From: Tamarix chinensis
Lineage: Eukaryota; Streptophyta; Magnoliopsida; Caryophyllales; Tamaricaceae
NCBI GenBank assembly: GCA_030549775.1
Contig: CM060178.1
Span: forward strand, 72,881,152-72,945,151
DNA length: 64,000 nt
Direction of reading: 5' to 3'
Shown: positions 1-11,200 of the stretch, piece after piece
Numbering within the stretch: the stretch's first letter is position 1
How the letters are laid out: each line of letters opens with the position of its first letter
Translations under genes and position numbers: made by a program
The notes under the pieces: model-generated
What the model was told of the DNA's origin: nothing
Seen by the model: the letters and a program-made list of their open reading frames with translations, nothing else
Databases searched by the model: none

Positions 1-1448
1 TAGGGCTTCACGTGGAATTTTAGGGTTTACATGAAAAAGGTTCAAAGGTTTGCATGGAAAGATTAGTGTTTGCATGGAAGTGAAATTTACGTGTGAAAAG
101 TTGATTTGGGATGTAAGGGAGGACATAGAAGAGTTATTTGGGTGTTTGAATGTTTTGGGTGAAAAATAATACGTAAGACATTATAAGGGTATGGAGGTGA
201 CTGAATTAGGGTTTGGAGTGATTGACTATGGTTGTGGGGGTCAATTAGGGTATGTGGTGTTTGATTAGGGTCTTTGTGTTATCATGTGTATGTGGTGATA
301 AAGTGTAATTATGATGGTGGAATTTTATGATTTGTTATGTGTGATGATTTATGCATGTCTAGGGTGAAAGCCTTTGAATAAGATACTTAAGACATTAATC
401 ACGTAAAGTGAAAGATGTTGAGCCGGGCCCAAACCGATCCATCGACATAATAGTGGCAGGGAATATTTCCCTCGCGACCGATCCACCGGCTATAATAGTG
501 GCAGGGTATGTTACCCTCGTGACCGATCCACCGGTAATAATAGTGGGGGATCCCGAGCTCAACAAAATCAAACCCTACAGTTGCTAAGACATGGGAAAGA
601 TACTAATTACTTACAGTGGAACACCGTGCGAGAAGGGGCCAGACCGATCCACCGGCATATAATAGTGGCAGGGTATGTTACCCTCGCGACCGATCCACCG
701 GCTAAAATAGTGGCAAGGTATGTTACCCTTGCGACCGATCCACCGGCTAAAATAGTGGGGTTCCCGTACTCGTATGGACTTGATAAAAAAGTATGGTGTG
801 AAATGAATTCTGATTAGAGATTAATTTAAAAATTAATCCAGTCTACAATCGGGCATTGTACTCTTACTTGGATGGTCGTAAGCACCTTATGTCATTGTGT
901 TGGTAATTATGTCCTTCTATGTTCTGCATGATTTATGTGTTTGTGTGTTGGCCTTAGTGATCAAGTCACCTTACTCAGTACTGGACCCGTACTGATACTA
1001 CCTTGGTTGATGGGTCCTGTGATGATCCACTGATGGTGGGGAGCAGACCTCTTGTGCAGGTTTAAGATCAGAGACTGTTTTGGGGTGGCATGCCTGACTT
1101 GAGTGAGTAGGCAATTCGGAATTTGACCCATCGGGTTTTATCTTGTTTAAATGTATTTCTATTTGGAAGTTACAAGTGTTATTTGAAACTTCAAGGGTAT
1201 TGTAATTAACTCTTAATTTCTCGTACTCTGATTTTGTTGTATGATCTTTCGAATCCTTTTATGAATTGTTAATTTGAATTTAACGTAAATCTTTTCTTTA
1301 GCCTTAGCACTTGGTACTGGAACGATCGGAGAGAACCGGTCTGGTACAAAGTGTGGCGGTAACATTCCCAGAATTCACAGGTTTTAAGTGTTTCTATCTT
1401 AATTGCTTCCGTTTTAAAAAAAAAATTAGTGAATTTTGGGGTGTTACA
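1..1448 (+). repeat. Right-hand part of a giant LTR (family 1, copy W)
   Basis: No coding domain is visible. The sequence aligns by eye in module order with 30600-31000 plus 36100-37530 and with 34400-36090: a block with repeated TTTGCATGG and GAAAAATAATACGTAAG, then an array of CCACCGG..ATAATAGTGG units (about 430-760), then a tail with TGTGGCGGTAA and AATTTTGGGGTGTTACA. The end at 1448 is set by TGTTACA, complementary to the TGTAACACC type of LTR start. The left end lies outside the window. Whether this is a solo LTR or belongs to a complete retrotransposon cannot be told. Confidence 0.6.
425..765 (+). repeat. Array of six CCACCGG..ATAATAGTGG units (copy W)
   Basis: Six units start near 431, 477, 521, 640, 689 and 732. 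Each reads roughly CGATCCACCGGCTATAATAG and then TGGCAGGG. They form two sets of three with about 45-49 bp between units and a longer gap (about 120 bp) between sets. Each unit begins with CCAC and ends with GTGG, so it is weakly palindromic. The same arrangement recurs in copies B and A. Function is unknown. Confidence 0.75.
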
Positions 1449-1682
1449 GCATCACTATTATATGAGTTAAAGTTCGATCAATTTACTACTGACCGACAAT
1501 ATAAAATTTTATTTTGATATTTGATTGAAAGTCTAGATATTTGAATTTTTTTAATAAATATCTGATGTATGAATACCCAATAAGCCCTTGACTGATATGG
1601 CTCCTTTTTATATCTATATCTATATCTATATCTATAGAGAGAGAGCGGGAGAGAGAGAGAGAGAGAGAGAGAATGATGATAG

Positions 1683-1722
<40 letters not shown>

Positions 1723-2250
1723 ACTTAAAATATGAAGATAAATATATATTTTTTAAAAACTATTAAGCCAATTGATAAAATGAAGTCATAATTTTTACAT
1801 AATCTATTTACTAATGAATGAATAATTTCCTTAGTAGTAATTAGAGCCATTTTTACTATCTATTGTTGGCTTTGAAACTTGCATTTGGTGTACTTTAGCA
1901 TGAATATTTATGTTAGAAGTTTGGAGTTGATTGGTGGTTCAAATAGTGAGGTAATTTTGTCTTAAATGAACCATGCCATTTCTCTAACTGGATGACATTG
2001 TCGAATTAGGGAGTGCAGATAGTCTGTGTTAGTGAGCATAACAACCTATGTTACACTCCTTTTCCTTTGTCTCAAAGCTATTTATTTTGTGATATAAGTT
2101 TAGTTATATATATTCTAATTTCATCATTTCTTAAAATTGTGCACTTCTATTATGAGAACCTTGAAGGATAGAATTTGAGAATTTGTAAGGATTAATTCAT
2201 TCTTCTCATTCTTCTTGTATTCTATTTTATTCTATTATGAGCTAATCATC
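1449..2250. other. AT-rich intergenic DNA with a compound microsatellite
   Basis: No gene is visible. It contains a TATATC run (about 1611-1636), a GA run (about 1637-1672) and an AT run (about 1687-1719). The rest is AT-rich unique-looking sequence between two LTR-type repeats. Confidence 0.6.
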
Positions 2251-3082
2251 TATAACATCCACAATTTTTGAATCGAAAAGTTTCTTTTAAAGGTAATGTG
2301 AAAGTGTAATAAAAAAAATGGAAAATGTCACTACCACATCAATCATGAGAGATGTGTGATTATCACTTAATACATGTTTGATGCTAGGAAAAATGGAATG
2401 ATGACAAAAGAATGCATGCTCTAACAATATAACAGTAATAATAATAAGGATGAGAATTATATAGGAGGGAGGGAGATATTTACAAAATCTAAATACATGA
2501 GTTAAAGCCAATAACTTAAATAATTGAAAAGGAATAAAAGCATCTCAACATAATAGGCAAAAACAACCTTGACCAATTAGCATAACTCTTAATTAAATAA
2601 AATGTAAATCTCAATCCCTAAACAATGACTAGCTATTAGCCCACGTCAACATTTTCAACATACTCTAGCCAAAAATTATAACCCTACCAATCATCCTCTG
2701 CTCACCATAATAGAAGTCGGGTCATCATAGTGACCATACAAATATAGTATCGGTACAGTGAAGTATTGGTAAACAAACTACCTAAAATATGATAAGGGAT
2801 CATATTGCACATTCAAGTCACATAATAACATGGTGTAAAACATACTTAGAAAATATGCCTTTAAGCTTATGACTGTTACATCATAAGGCATACTCAAATA
2901 ATAATCATGGAAAAAATAATAATACAAATCATTCATTAAATTCATATAAAAGAAACTATGTACTAATCCTCCATTTAGTGCATTTTGTGATCACATCATT
3001 TCCAATTATTAAGATGTTTAGTTTGACCATATCTAGTTCTCCACCATAAGCAAAAATTATGGTAGTATAATACATACAATGT

Positions 3083-3360
3083 GATACCACACCTACCACA
3101 TGTGGTTAGAATATATCAAGGGGGCTTTTTTCTAAGGATACCACACCTTCCACACTTTAAACGCATCTATCTAAAAGGCTAACCCAAAATTTGGGATACT
3201 AGACCTATTACAAGTGGTTAGAATATGTTGAGGGGCTTGTACTAGGATACCTCACCCACCACACCTCAAATGCATTTGTTGTGAAGGCTAACACAAAGTT
3301 AGGGTGCCACATATTCTTAAGCGATGTACATATAAAGTGCCAAGAGGCTTGTACATAAAA
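3083..3360. repeat. Degenerate tandem repeat, about 110-bp unit
   Basis: Three successive segments start with GATACCACACC / GATACCTCACC (near 3083, 3137 and 3245). Shared internal landmarks are GTGGTTAGAATATGTTG, AGGGGCTTGTACTA and AAGGCTAACAC. The first copy is partial (about 54 bp); the others are about 108 and 115 bp. They lie inside the reverse solo-LTR-like element. Confidence 0.6.
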
Positions 3361-4442
3361 TAACTCACTCACCTTACCTAGACACCAATGCCATGTTGAC
3401 CTACTATATTATTATCATTTACCTTATAAATATATGCATACCCACTACCAAATATAATTTAATAGAAAGGAAATAGGTACAAAGTAAAAAGATAAAATCA
3501 CAGGTTGATCCCCCTACCGACTCCCAGTTAGCAGCCCTAATAGTTGGAGAAAAATGCTCAAATGAATTATTAATTCCCATCATTAATAATTATTTAGTTA
3601 TATTACAATTCATAACTCAATTCTATTAATAACTAATTGGGTGTTTAGAGGTAGCACCAAACTTAACCAACCAGGCTTCCATATCACACCATATTATTCC
3701 TCATTTTATTTTCCCTTAATTTCAATTATGTATAGCCAATATCATGATTTAATGTCACATATTGATGGAATGGTTAAAATAGAAACCTCAAAGAAAGATC
3801 AACAAATCATAAGTAACATGACAGGACCAAGGGAAGCTAGTCCATTGGTCCTTAGAACCTATCAATTAGCCTGGGCATACTAAACCCGAGGAAAAATAAA
3901 TACATTGCAAAAACAACTGATTGGTTGGTCTAATGATTGACTATTCACGAGAACCAATTGATGGATTTGTTCAGATTGGTCGATGTGTTTATCCTGAGAC
4001 CAAGACCACTCTAGTCATAAAATAACGAGTTGATAGGTGCCTCAAACTGATTGACTCTTCATGTAAGCTAGTGAATGTGTTCATTAACTAATCAATTGCG
4101 CCATGTAAACTAGTCGATGGGTTTAACCAACCATTTGACCGGTTTAGGTGAAACAACCCCAAAAACAGGCACATCACATTAAACAAAATCACACGCTTTC
4201 CGCAATAATCCTATCATGATCTTATATTGTAAAATAAATAAAAAGCCATATTCTACAACTAAATTTACATGGATACATGGTAGAAATATCAATACACATC
4301 ATATTTATGCTAATTCACCAAACTCATACTAAATATCCAAAATACTTAAAATATGCTCCAAACTCCAACAGTATAAGCATTCCACATGCTCAAATTTAAG
4401 GAATAAAAAAATACACACATACATCATTGAACACACCAAGAA

Positions 4443-4924
4443 TAGGGATGTAAATGGAGCGGGTTCGGGATGGGTATATAGTTAAAAATACCCGTTAAGA
4501 AAATCCGTACCTATATCCAAATCCATATCTGTTAACACATCCATATCCGTATCCGTTGGATATCCATTACCCGACTGATTATCCGTTTACCCATTAATGG
4601 ATATTATCCAGTGGATAAATCCATTACCTGACGGATAAACCCATTTAGAGTTAAGCCAAATGACAATTTTAACCTTAATTTATAAAATAGTTATTTTAAA
4701 ATTAATAATAAAAGGGTAATTATATATCGGATAAACGGGTATGGATATGGATACGGGTATGGCTACGGGTACGGGTATAGATATCCCATACCCATATCTG
4801 TACCCGAACCCAACGGGTATTTTTTTCCATCATCCATATCCATATCCATATCCATATCTGTTTAAATATCCGTCGGATAAAATCTGTCAGGTTTTGGATA
4901 AAATCTGCCCCGTTTACATCCCTA
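4443..4924. mobile_element. hAT-type MITE, 482 bp, with perfect 8-bp TSD
   Basis: The ends are inverted: the left end begins TAGGGATGTAAATGGAGC and the right end is the complement of TTAGGGATGTAAACGGGGC. Both flanks carry the identical octamer ACCAAGAA (4435-4442 and 4925-4932). An 8-bp target duplication with TAGGG-type ends fits the hAT superfamily. The interior is built of GGATAT / ATATCC and ACGGGTA / TACCCGT repeats on both strands, so the element could fold on itself. It carries no transposase and must have been moved by an enzyme encoded elsewhere. It sits inside the older solo-LTR-like element. Confidence 0.85.
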
Positions 4925-6056
4925 ACCAAGAACATGCAATCCCAATTATCAACATGATTTCTTAATCATATTAGATATAAGGATGTCTTACCTCTAAGAA
5001 AAAAGTCTTCTAGCACAAAGTTAAGCTCTTAACTTGAAGGTCTAACCCAAGAATCTTGAATTCCTAAGAGAATCAAGAATAAAAATAGTCAAAGCTCTCT
5101 TTAAAACCTAACTAAACATAAAATTAGATGAAGGAGAAAAGAAGAAGCATACCTCAACCTTTTCTCAATAACAAATTTTAAGGAGAAAGCTAGAACCTTC
5201 AACATTTCTCTACACCCTAACCCTTCCTTCTTTAAAAGGAAAAACAAGAGATATATAAGGTTAAGATTAGGAGAAGAGAGAAGAGAAAACAACTAATCAA
5301 AAAAGGAAAAATCAAGAAGCACAACCTTCATTTTCCAAAATAAGTGAAAAAGGAGAATATGAGGAATTACCCCACACTTAAAAAAATAACCCAAGAGAAA
5401 GAGAGAAAGGATATCAATTCTTGAAGGCCAAGGTTCAAATGAATCAGAAATTGAAGCCTAAGGGGCTAGGGGCCGACATATCAAAGGGGAGGAGAGATAG
5501 ATTATGTTGACCTTGGTTGAGTGTTGATGACCAAAGTGTAAGAAGGAAAATGATAAAGATATGGGAAGTGGAGTGTAATTAGGTTGTGGTAGAGGTAGGT
5601 AAGTCAGATGAGAAAGTGCATGCATGCCCAACCATGGCTACTATATGAGAGTGTAAAGTGAAGGAGAGGGATAGTAGGTGAGAAAGTACCTTAAAAATAT
5701 TATTGGAAAATTTTTAGCTAAAAAAATATGGAAGGATGTAAAAATAATCTTGAAGTACCAAAACATGCTTATTGGCATATATAAACTCTAATAAGAAGTT
5801 TTCATAAACATTGAAAATAGAATTGAAGTCAAAATAGAAAAGGATATAAAAACACAACATAACCAGTCAATTAGTTTGAGCAACGAGTCAATAGGTTATC
5901 CCAGAACCGGTCAATTCGTTTGGGAAACTAGTTAATTCGTACGCTTTCTATTCACATATTTACCCAAATTTCAAGCCCTTTTTCAAACAAAAACCCCTTT
6001 TTTATATTAACATACTTTTAATTACATTTTAAAGGATTTTAGGATATGGTATTATA

Positions 6057-7865
6057 TAATCTTTCTCCAATTATCTATTCATGTACTTTTCTTACTATCA
6101 AAGTTGCAGTCTTAATTTTATCAAAACATTGATTTTGTGGAAAAGTTTCCAACATCTAGTTTTGCTTATGTAAGGTTTTCTGTATAGTCAATTTTTTTGG
6201 GTCATTTCTCTTGCACATTAGGTATATTTTTCATGCTTGTATAGTACCAATGATATATCACAAATTATTACTATTGTTTTTTTTTAATGTGATTTGACAT
6301 ATGACATATCTTTCAAATGTAGATATGTGTTTTATACATTATTTTGAGAAGAAAGGCCAAAAACATGTTGTTTTAATAAAAAAAAACTAATATAAACTTT
6401 AAATATATAATTTGGAGTGTGTGTGTGTGTGTGTATTCCCCAAATTTATGAACATTTTAAACTAGGCAAATTAAACTCAATATGAAATTTTATGTGAGTT
6501 TTCCTATGGTTGATAAATGTAAAAAGGAAAAAAAAATATGCAAATAAATATAGTAATTGAATGTGTTGTAAAGCTATAAAAAATGGACGAGTAGGAATAA
6601 AGCATAGATAAATAAAAACAATTAAAGCGTTAGAGGAAAAAAATAAAAGAAAAGTAAGAAGGAAAATGAAAACCATCGTATTAAAGTGTGTGCATAAACA
6701 TGTGTGTGTTTAAAGGTAAAACAATCAATAGCTCGCAACTACAAGAAACTAGTTTGGGGCTATAAAATATGGTGCTCATTAATCGTTATCAATTATAACA
6801 AAAAATATAAGTCCTTCAGGTGTCAATTCGGACTTTATGTTACTATTTATTTCATTTAATGCTTTATAATATGTTATTTTTCTACAATCTTTGATTTTAT
6901 CTGTTATTAAATTGATTTTATTCCAACCGTTCCACGAAAAAAAGTAAAATCTACAAGATAATAAATATGATAAGTTATGAAATATCATTTAATAAACTAA
7001 TTTATATAGTTTATCCAATCACTTTATATAGGTTGTGTGGCTATTATAATTGTTTTTTAAACTTATTTGAAAAATAAATTTATTAAATTTTTGTCTAAAA
7101 TTTTAAACACTGCGCCCGACGGGCAATCATTGAAAGCTAAAACACTCTTCTAGTATATCACTGTGGGTGCGGTTAAAATATATATTGTTTAACTTCTTTA
7201 AAAAACAAAGTCACTAAATTTTATCTAAAATTTAAAATATCATGATTGAAACACAACCGAAAAATTTAAAACATTCTCCTAACATATACATAATGCGATT
7301 CATTATTTTTGTATAATATAAAAACAAATCCTATCCAAATTTTCATTATGATTTATGATAAAGTATTTTCAAATAAATAAAAAAGATTAGCATAAATATC
7401 AAAACATATCAACATAAATATTTCATTTCAACTTCCGTACATCAAACTATTTACCAACAGAGCCAATCATATCTATGTTGATCATTAATCTACTTTAAAT
7501 AAAATTTTAAACATATATATATTAATGCAGACCACACTCGAAATGAACATAGTTGGTGCTGTCGTCCATAAACGGGTAGTATTATTATCGTTACTGTAGA
7601 TTAGATTACATAAACAGATAAAAGAATATTTTATCAACGAGTCTACCAAAAAAGGTAGAGCATCAGGGACGAAGAAAATAACGGTGGACTTTAGCCAATG
7701 AGGATAAAGGGTCGGAGGAGCATAAGAAAAGAAAAAAAAAAAAAATTGAAAACCGGACAACCTTATTATTAAGGAGAAAACGGGAAGTAGCAAGTGGGAA
7801 TATTGTGACTGTGTAGGGCGTGGACACGGACACTGGTAATAAGAATTTTGTAGCAATACATACGA
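6057..7865. other. AT-rich intergenic DNA upstream of the PP2A gene
   Basis: No coding region is supported. It includes a TG microsatellite (about 6417-6434). Two diverged direct copies of an approximately 125-bp AT-rich segment lie around 7030-7285 and share TTAAATTTTxxTCTAAAATTT and a CATTCTCC/CACTCTTC-type end. An A tract (about 7731-7745) is also present. The last few hundred bases may include the promoter of the gene at 8274. Confidence 0.45.
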
Positions 7866-8273
7866 TTATTTTGTTGCTACCGAGGAAAACGAACAAAAGA
7901 TCGGTTTGCCTGCTCCGAAGCCATTTCCATCGTCTGAAAAATCAGGAGAGAGAAAAAGAAAAAGAAAAAAAGGAACGAGTGAGGGAGAAAATCGACCCAC
8001 AACCGGGGAGAGAGAAACAAAAGAGGAGAGAGAGAAGGTAGGGGTGGAGAAGAGAAGCAGAGAGAGATCGGAAACCTGATTGCTCGAATGTTGGAAAAAC
8101 AGAGATGACATTTTCATAAAAATCTCCAAACCTCTTATTTTCGATCGTCTGATTATTTCTCCCACGAACTAAATCGATCCTCTATGAAGTGACTCCGATT
8201 ACGCCATATTTTGACCATAAATTCGATTCTTCTTTCAGAGAAGGAGATAGACTGAGGTAAGATAGATAGAGCG
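7866..8273 (+). promoter_or_regulatory. Probable 5' leader and proximal promoter of the PP2A B subunit gene
   Basis: The region just upstream of the start codon is strongly GA-rich (about 7938-8070), a composition common in plant 5' untranslated leaders. An in-frame TGA at 8253-8255, six codons before the ATG, limits the open frame. No convincing TATA box or transcription start could be fixed by eye, so the extent is inferred. A leader intron cannot be excluded. Confidence 0.35.
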
Positions 8274-11200
8274 ATGAACGGTGGCGATGGAGGAGGTGGA
8301 GGAGGAGAGGAAGTGGCGGGAGCTGAATCGAGGGGCCCATCACTGCCCCTAGAGTGGAAATTCTCTCAGGTCTTCGGCGAGCGGGCTGCCGGAGAGGAAG
8401 TTCAAGAAGGTACAGTAGTGGAGATCTCTCTCTCTCTCTTTTCTCTGTTTCTGGTGTATATATATTATCCCTTTGTAATTAGGGTTTATTGAGTTTGTCC
8501 CAATCGATCTGATATTGACTTGATTGGTTTATGAACTTCTGGCTATTGGCGATGCTTGTTATCTGTAATGTTAGTTAGGGTTCAAGTATTCATTTTTTCC
8601 CTATGCAGTGATTGTCTAACTTGCTTATTTCACCTTGCTCTGTGGTTGGTTTTAATCCATCCGTGCATGGAGTTGATCGGTAAAAAGGTTTTATGTGATT
8701 TCTGTTCTCGCTGCATGATTGCTCCCAGCCTTAGTGCTAGTTCAGAGTTTATAGCATGGGTCAACGATTTTTGTTCTCTCATTGCCAAGGATGTCATATT
8801 GGTTCTGGTTGTTGGTTTTGATTGCTGATTGACTGGAAAAATATTCACTTCTTAGCTAAGACGTTGCCTGCCAAGTTAATTCATTATGCAAATGTTCCTC
8901 CTCTTTGGTTCGTGGAAGTATGGAATTGGCCGAGACGTAATGAAATTGTTGTCTTGAAGTAGAAGGGAAAAAACAGCAACAGCCTGCAGAAATAAGCTGT
9001 CCAAATAACATTGTGTCTAGGAAGTTTTTCTACGGGAGGCTGATATTTTTATGTATAACTAAACTGCAACTGCATTGATGGGTATCCTATAACTGCTCAT
9101 CAGTTTTTACTTTTAGTGTGAAAGTTACCTGGTGTGTGGGGGTGCTGGTATGGTAGTGTCAAGCTGCATGCATGGGAGAAGAAATAAAGCTCAACACCCA
9201 AGTGTAATATTCTAAGGAAAATCAAAGTCATGAATTTGTTTGCATAAAGTGGTTTGAAGCAACTCAAATGCGAGGGTCAGTATCCAGGACTACATTGCTT
9301 GGTGAAAGTTAGTCTTTTGCTTTATTACTGTTTATTTCCTCAGCTTAAGGTTGGGGGTGATATCTATATTGTTTGAATCGGCAAGCTGACTGTGTAAGTT
9401 AGTGTTGGTTGAAAACTTGTATGTGATATTTCACTTGCTAGAAATTTCCCTTCCAAATGATATATATTTTTTTTCTGATAAGCATGCACTTCTTATACTC
9501 AGTTGACTATATCCTTTTTTTTCCCCTTTTCTCGGTTTCCTTCTATCTCTCTCTTTTCTGCACTGCATTCTTGCAATATTTTAGCCATTGGAAATCACCT
9601 CAACACTAGAAGTCTCATTCCAAACGTGAGTTTTCCTGATAAGGATGCAGTTCTTATTTTCGTTGACCTTTTTTTTTCCTTCGTTTTCCCTTCTGCATTG
9701 GCTGATTGTGGTTGAATCTCTTGATGGATGGATATTGGATGGGTGTTGCCATTGTAAAAATTCAATGAAGTAGAAAAAAGCTGAGTATAAGGCAAAGATA
9801 AATTGAAATTGCTATTTATGTACTGATACATCAGAGAAATTTATAAATGAGAAATTGGCTTTAGTTTATTATCTTTGAAATGAATACTGTCTTTCTACTG
9901 CTATGCTTCTCCCTTTAGTTGTTCTGCTGCACTTTCCGTGAAAACATCTGGGTTCTTTTTGGTTTCTATTCCTCATGGCACTTTCTTTCCCTGAATGACT
10001 CTTTCCTTTTGGCATAGAAAAGCATTTATTAAAGTCTACCCTTGTTTTGTCATCCCACATTTCTCTCCAGCTTGCCATTATCTGTTGGAAAACTCATTTT
10101 CCGACTGGGCACTTTCTTTCCCTGAATGACTCTTTCCTTTTGGCAAAGAAAAGCATTCATTAAAGTCTACCCTTGTTTTGTCATCCCACATTTCTCTCCA
10201 GCTTGCCATTATCTGTTGGAAAACTCATTTTCCGACAGCAATGGACTGGGGTGTAAACAATCACACATCCCAGGTTCTCTATGTATCCCATATACAATGA
10301 AATATTTAATGAGTAATTTTGACCTGGATACATCCCAACCCAGTCCCCTTCCCCTGTAATTAACCTAAACAAAAGTAAATTCACTGGTGTCGTTCTCCAT
10401 CAAACTTTCCTGCATTCGAGGAATCAGGATAGTTATTTTGAATAGTCTGTCTATCAAGGTTCAGAATATTAAATCTTCCCCAACCTATCAGTAGAAAGTT
10501 CTGAACATATTTATCTGTTATATAGATCTGGTGGGCTGTCATATGTTAGAGCTGAACCTTTCAACCAACCAATAGTCTGAAAGTTATAAGATGCAAGAAA
10601 GATGGAGGTTGATCCTATGCTTGTACTGATTTACTGTTCTGATGTCCTACAAAGTCAGATATAATGAAATGTTCTGCATCCATTTTGCTGTTAGTTATAT
10701 AGTTTTTGCTGACATTACAGCCTTTGCTTACATTGATATGTATTTCTGATCTCTCAATTCTTATGAATTTCATTCTGCAGTTGATATTATCTCAGCGATT
10801 GAGTTTGACAAAAGTGGCGACCATCTAGCTACTGGTGACCGTGGAGGCAGGGTGGTCTTGTTTGAGAGAACTGATACAAAAGATGTAAGTCCATCTCACC
10901 CTAACTGCTTATTTTTGCCCATCTCTCTTCAAACCTCGGCCTTATAACATTTTGATATGGTTGTACAGCATGGTGTTAGTAGAAGAGATCTTGAAAGGAT
11001 GGAGTATCCAATCACTAGGCATCCGGAGTTCCGTTATAAAACTGAGTTTCAGAGCCATGAGCCTGAGGTAACTTCATGCTGCTAGGAGTTCCTTCTCCTC
11101 CAAAATGTGGTACACTGGGAGGTTATTTCATCTATTCTTTTGGTGCTTAAACTCATTATATATTGATTACGTTTTTATTTTCCTGTATCAGTTTGACTAC

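Larger units (their letters stand above)
2251..6056 (-). mobile_element. Solo-LTR-like element, 3.8 kb, reverse orientation
   Basis: The plus-strand left end TATAACATCCACAA and right end TATGGTATTATA are inverted and resemble decayed TGTAACACC / GGTGTTACA LTR termini. The flanking 5-mers TCATC (2246-2250) and TAATC (6057-6061) differ at one position, as expected for an old 5-bp target-site duplication. No retrotransposon protein is readable inside. It contains a tandem repeat of about 110 bp (3083-3360), degenerate short repeats with CCGGTCAATT / GATTGAC (3900-4150, 5870-5945), and a later MITE insertion (4443-4924). A solo LTR left by LTR-LTR recombination is the simplest reading. Confidence 0.5.

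Noticed and set aside
4720..4965. Open frames with repeated Trp-Ile or Tyr-Pro on both strands
   Set aside because: They are translations of GGATAT / TACCCG repeats inside the MITE.
8556..8848. Open frames on both strands in PP2A intron 1
   Set aside because: Located within a confirmed intron, overlapping on opposite strands, with no domain pattern.
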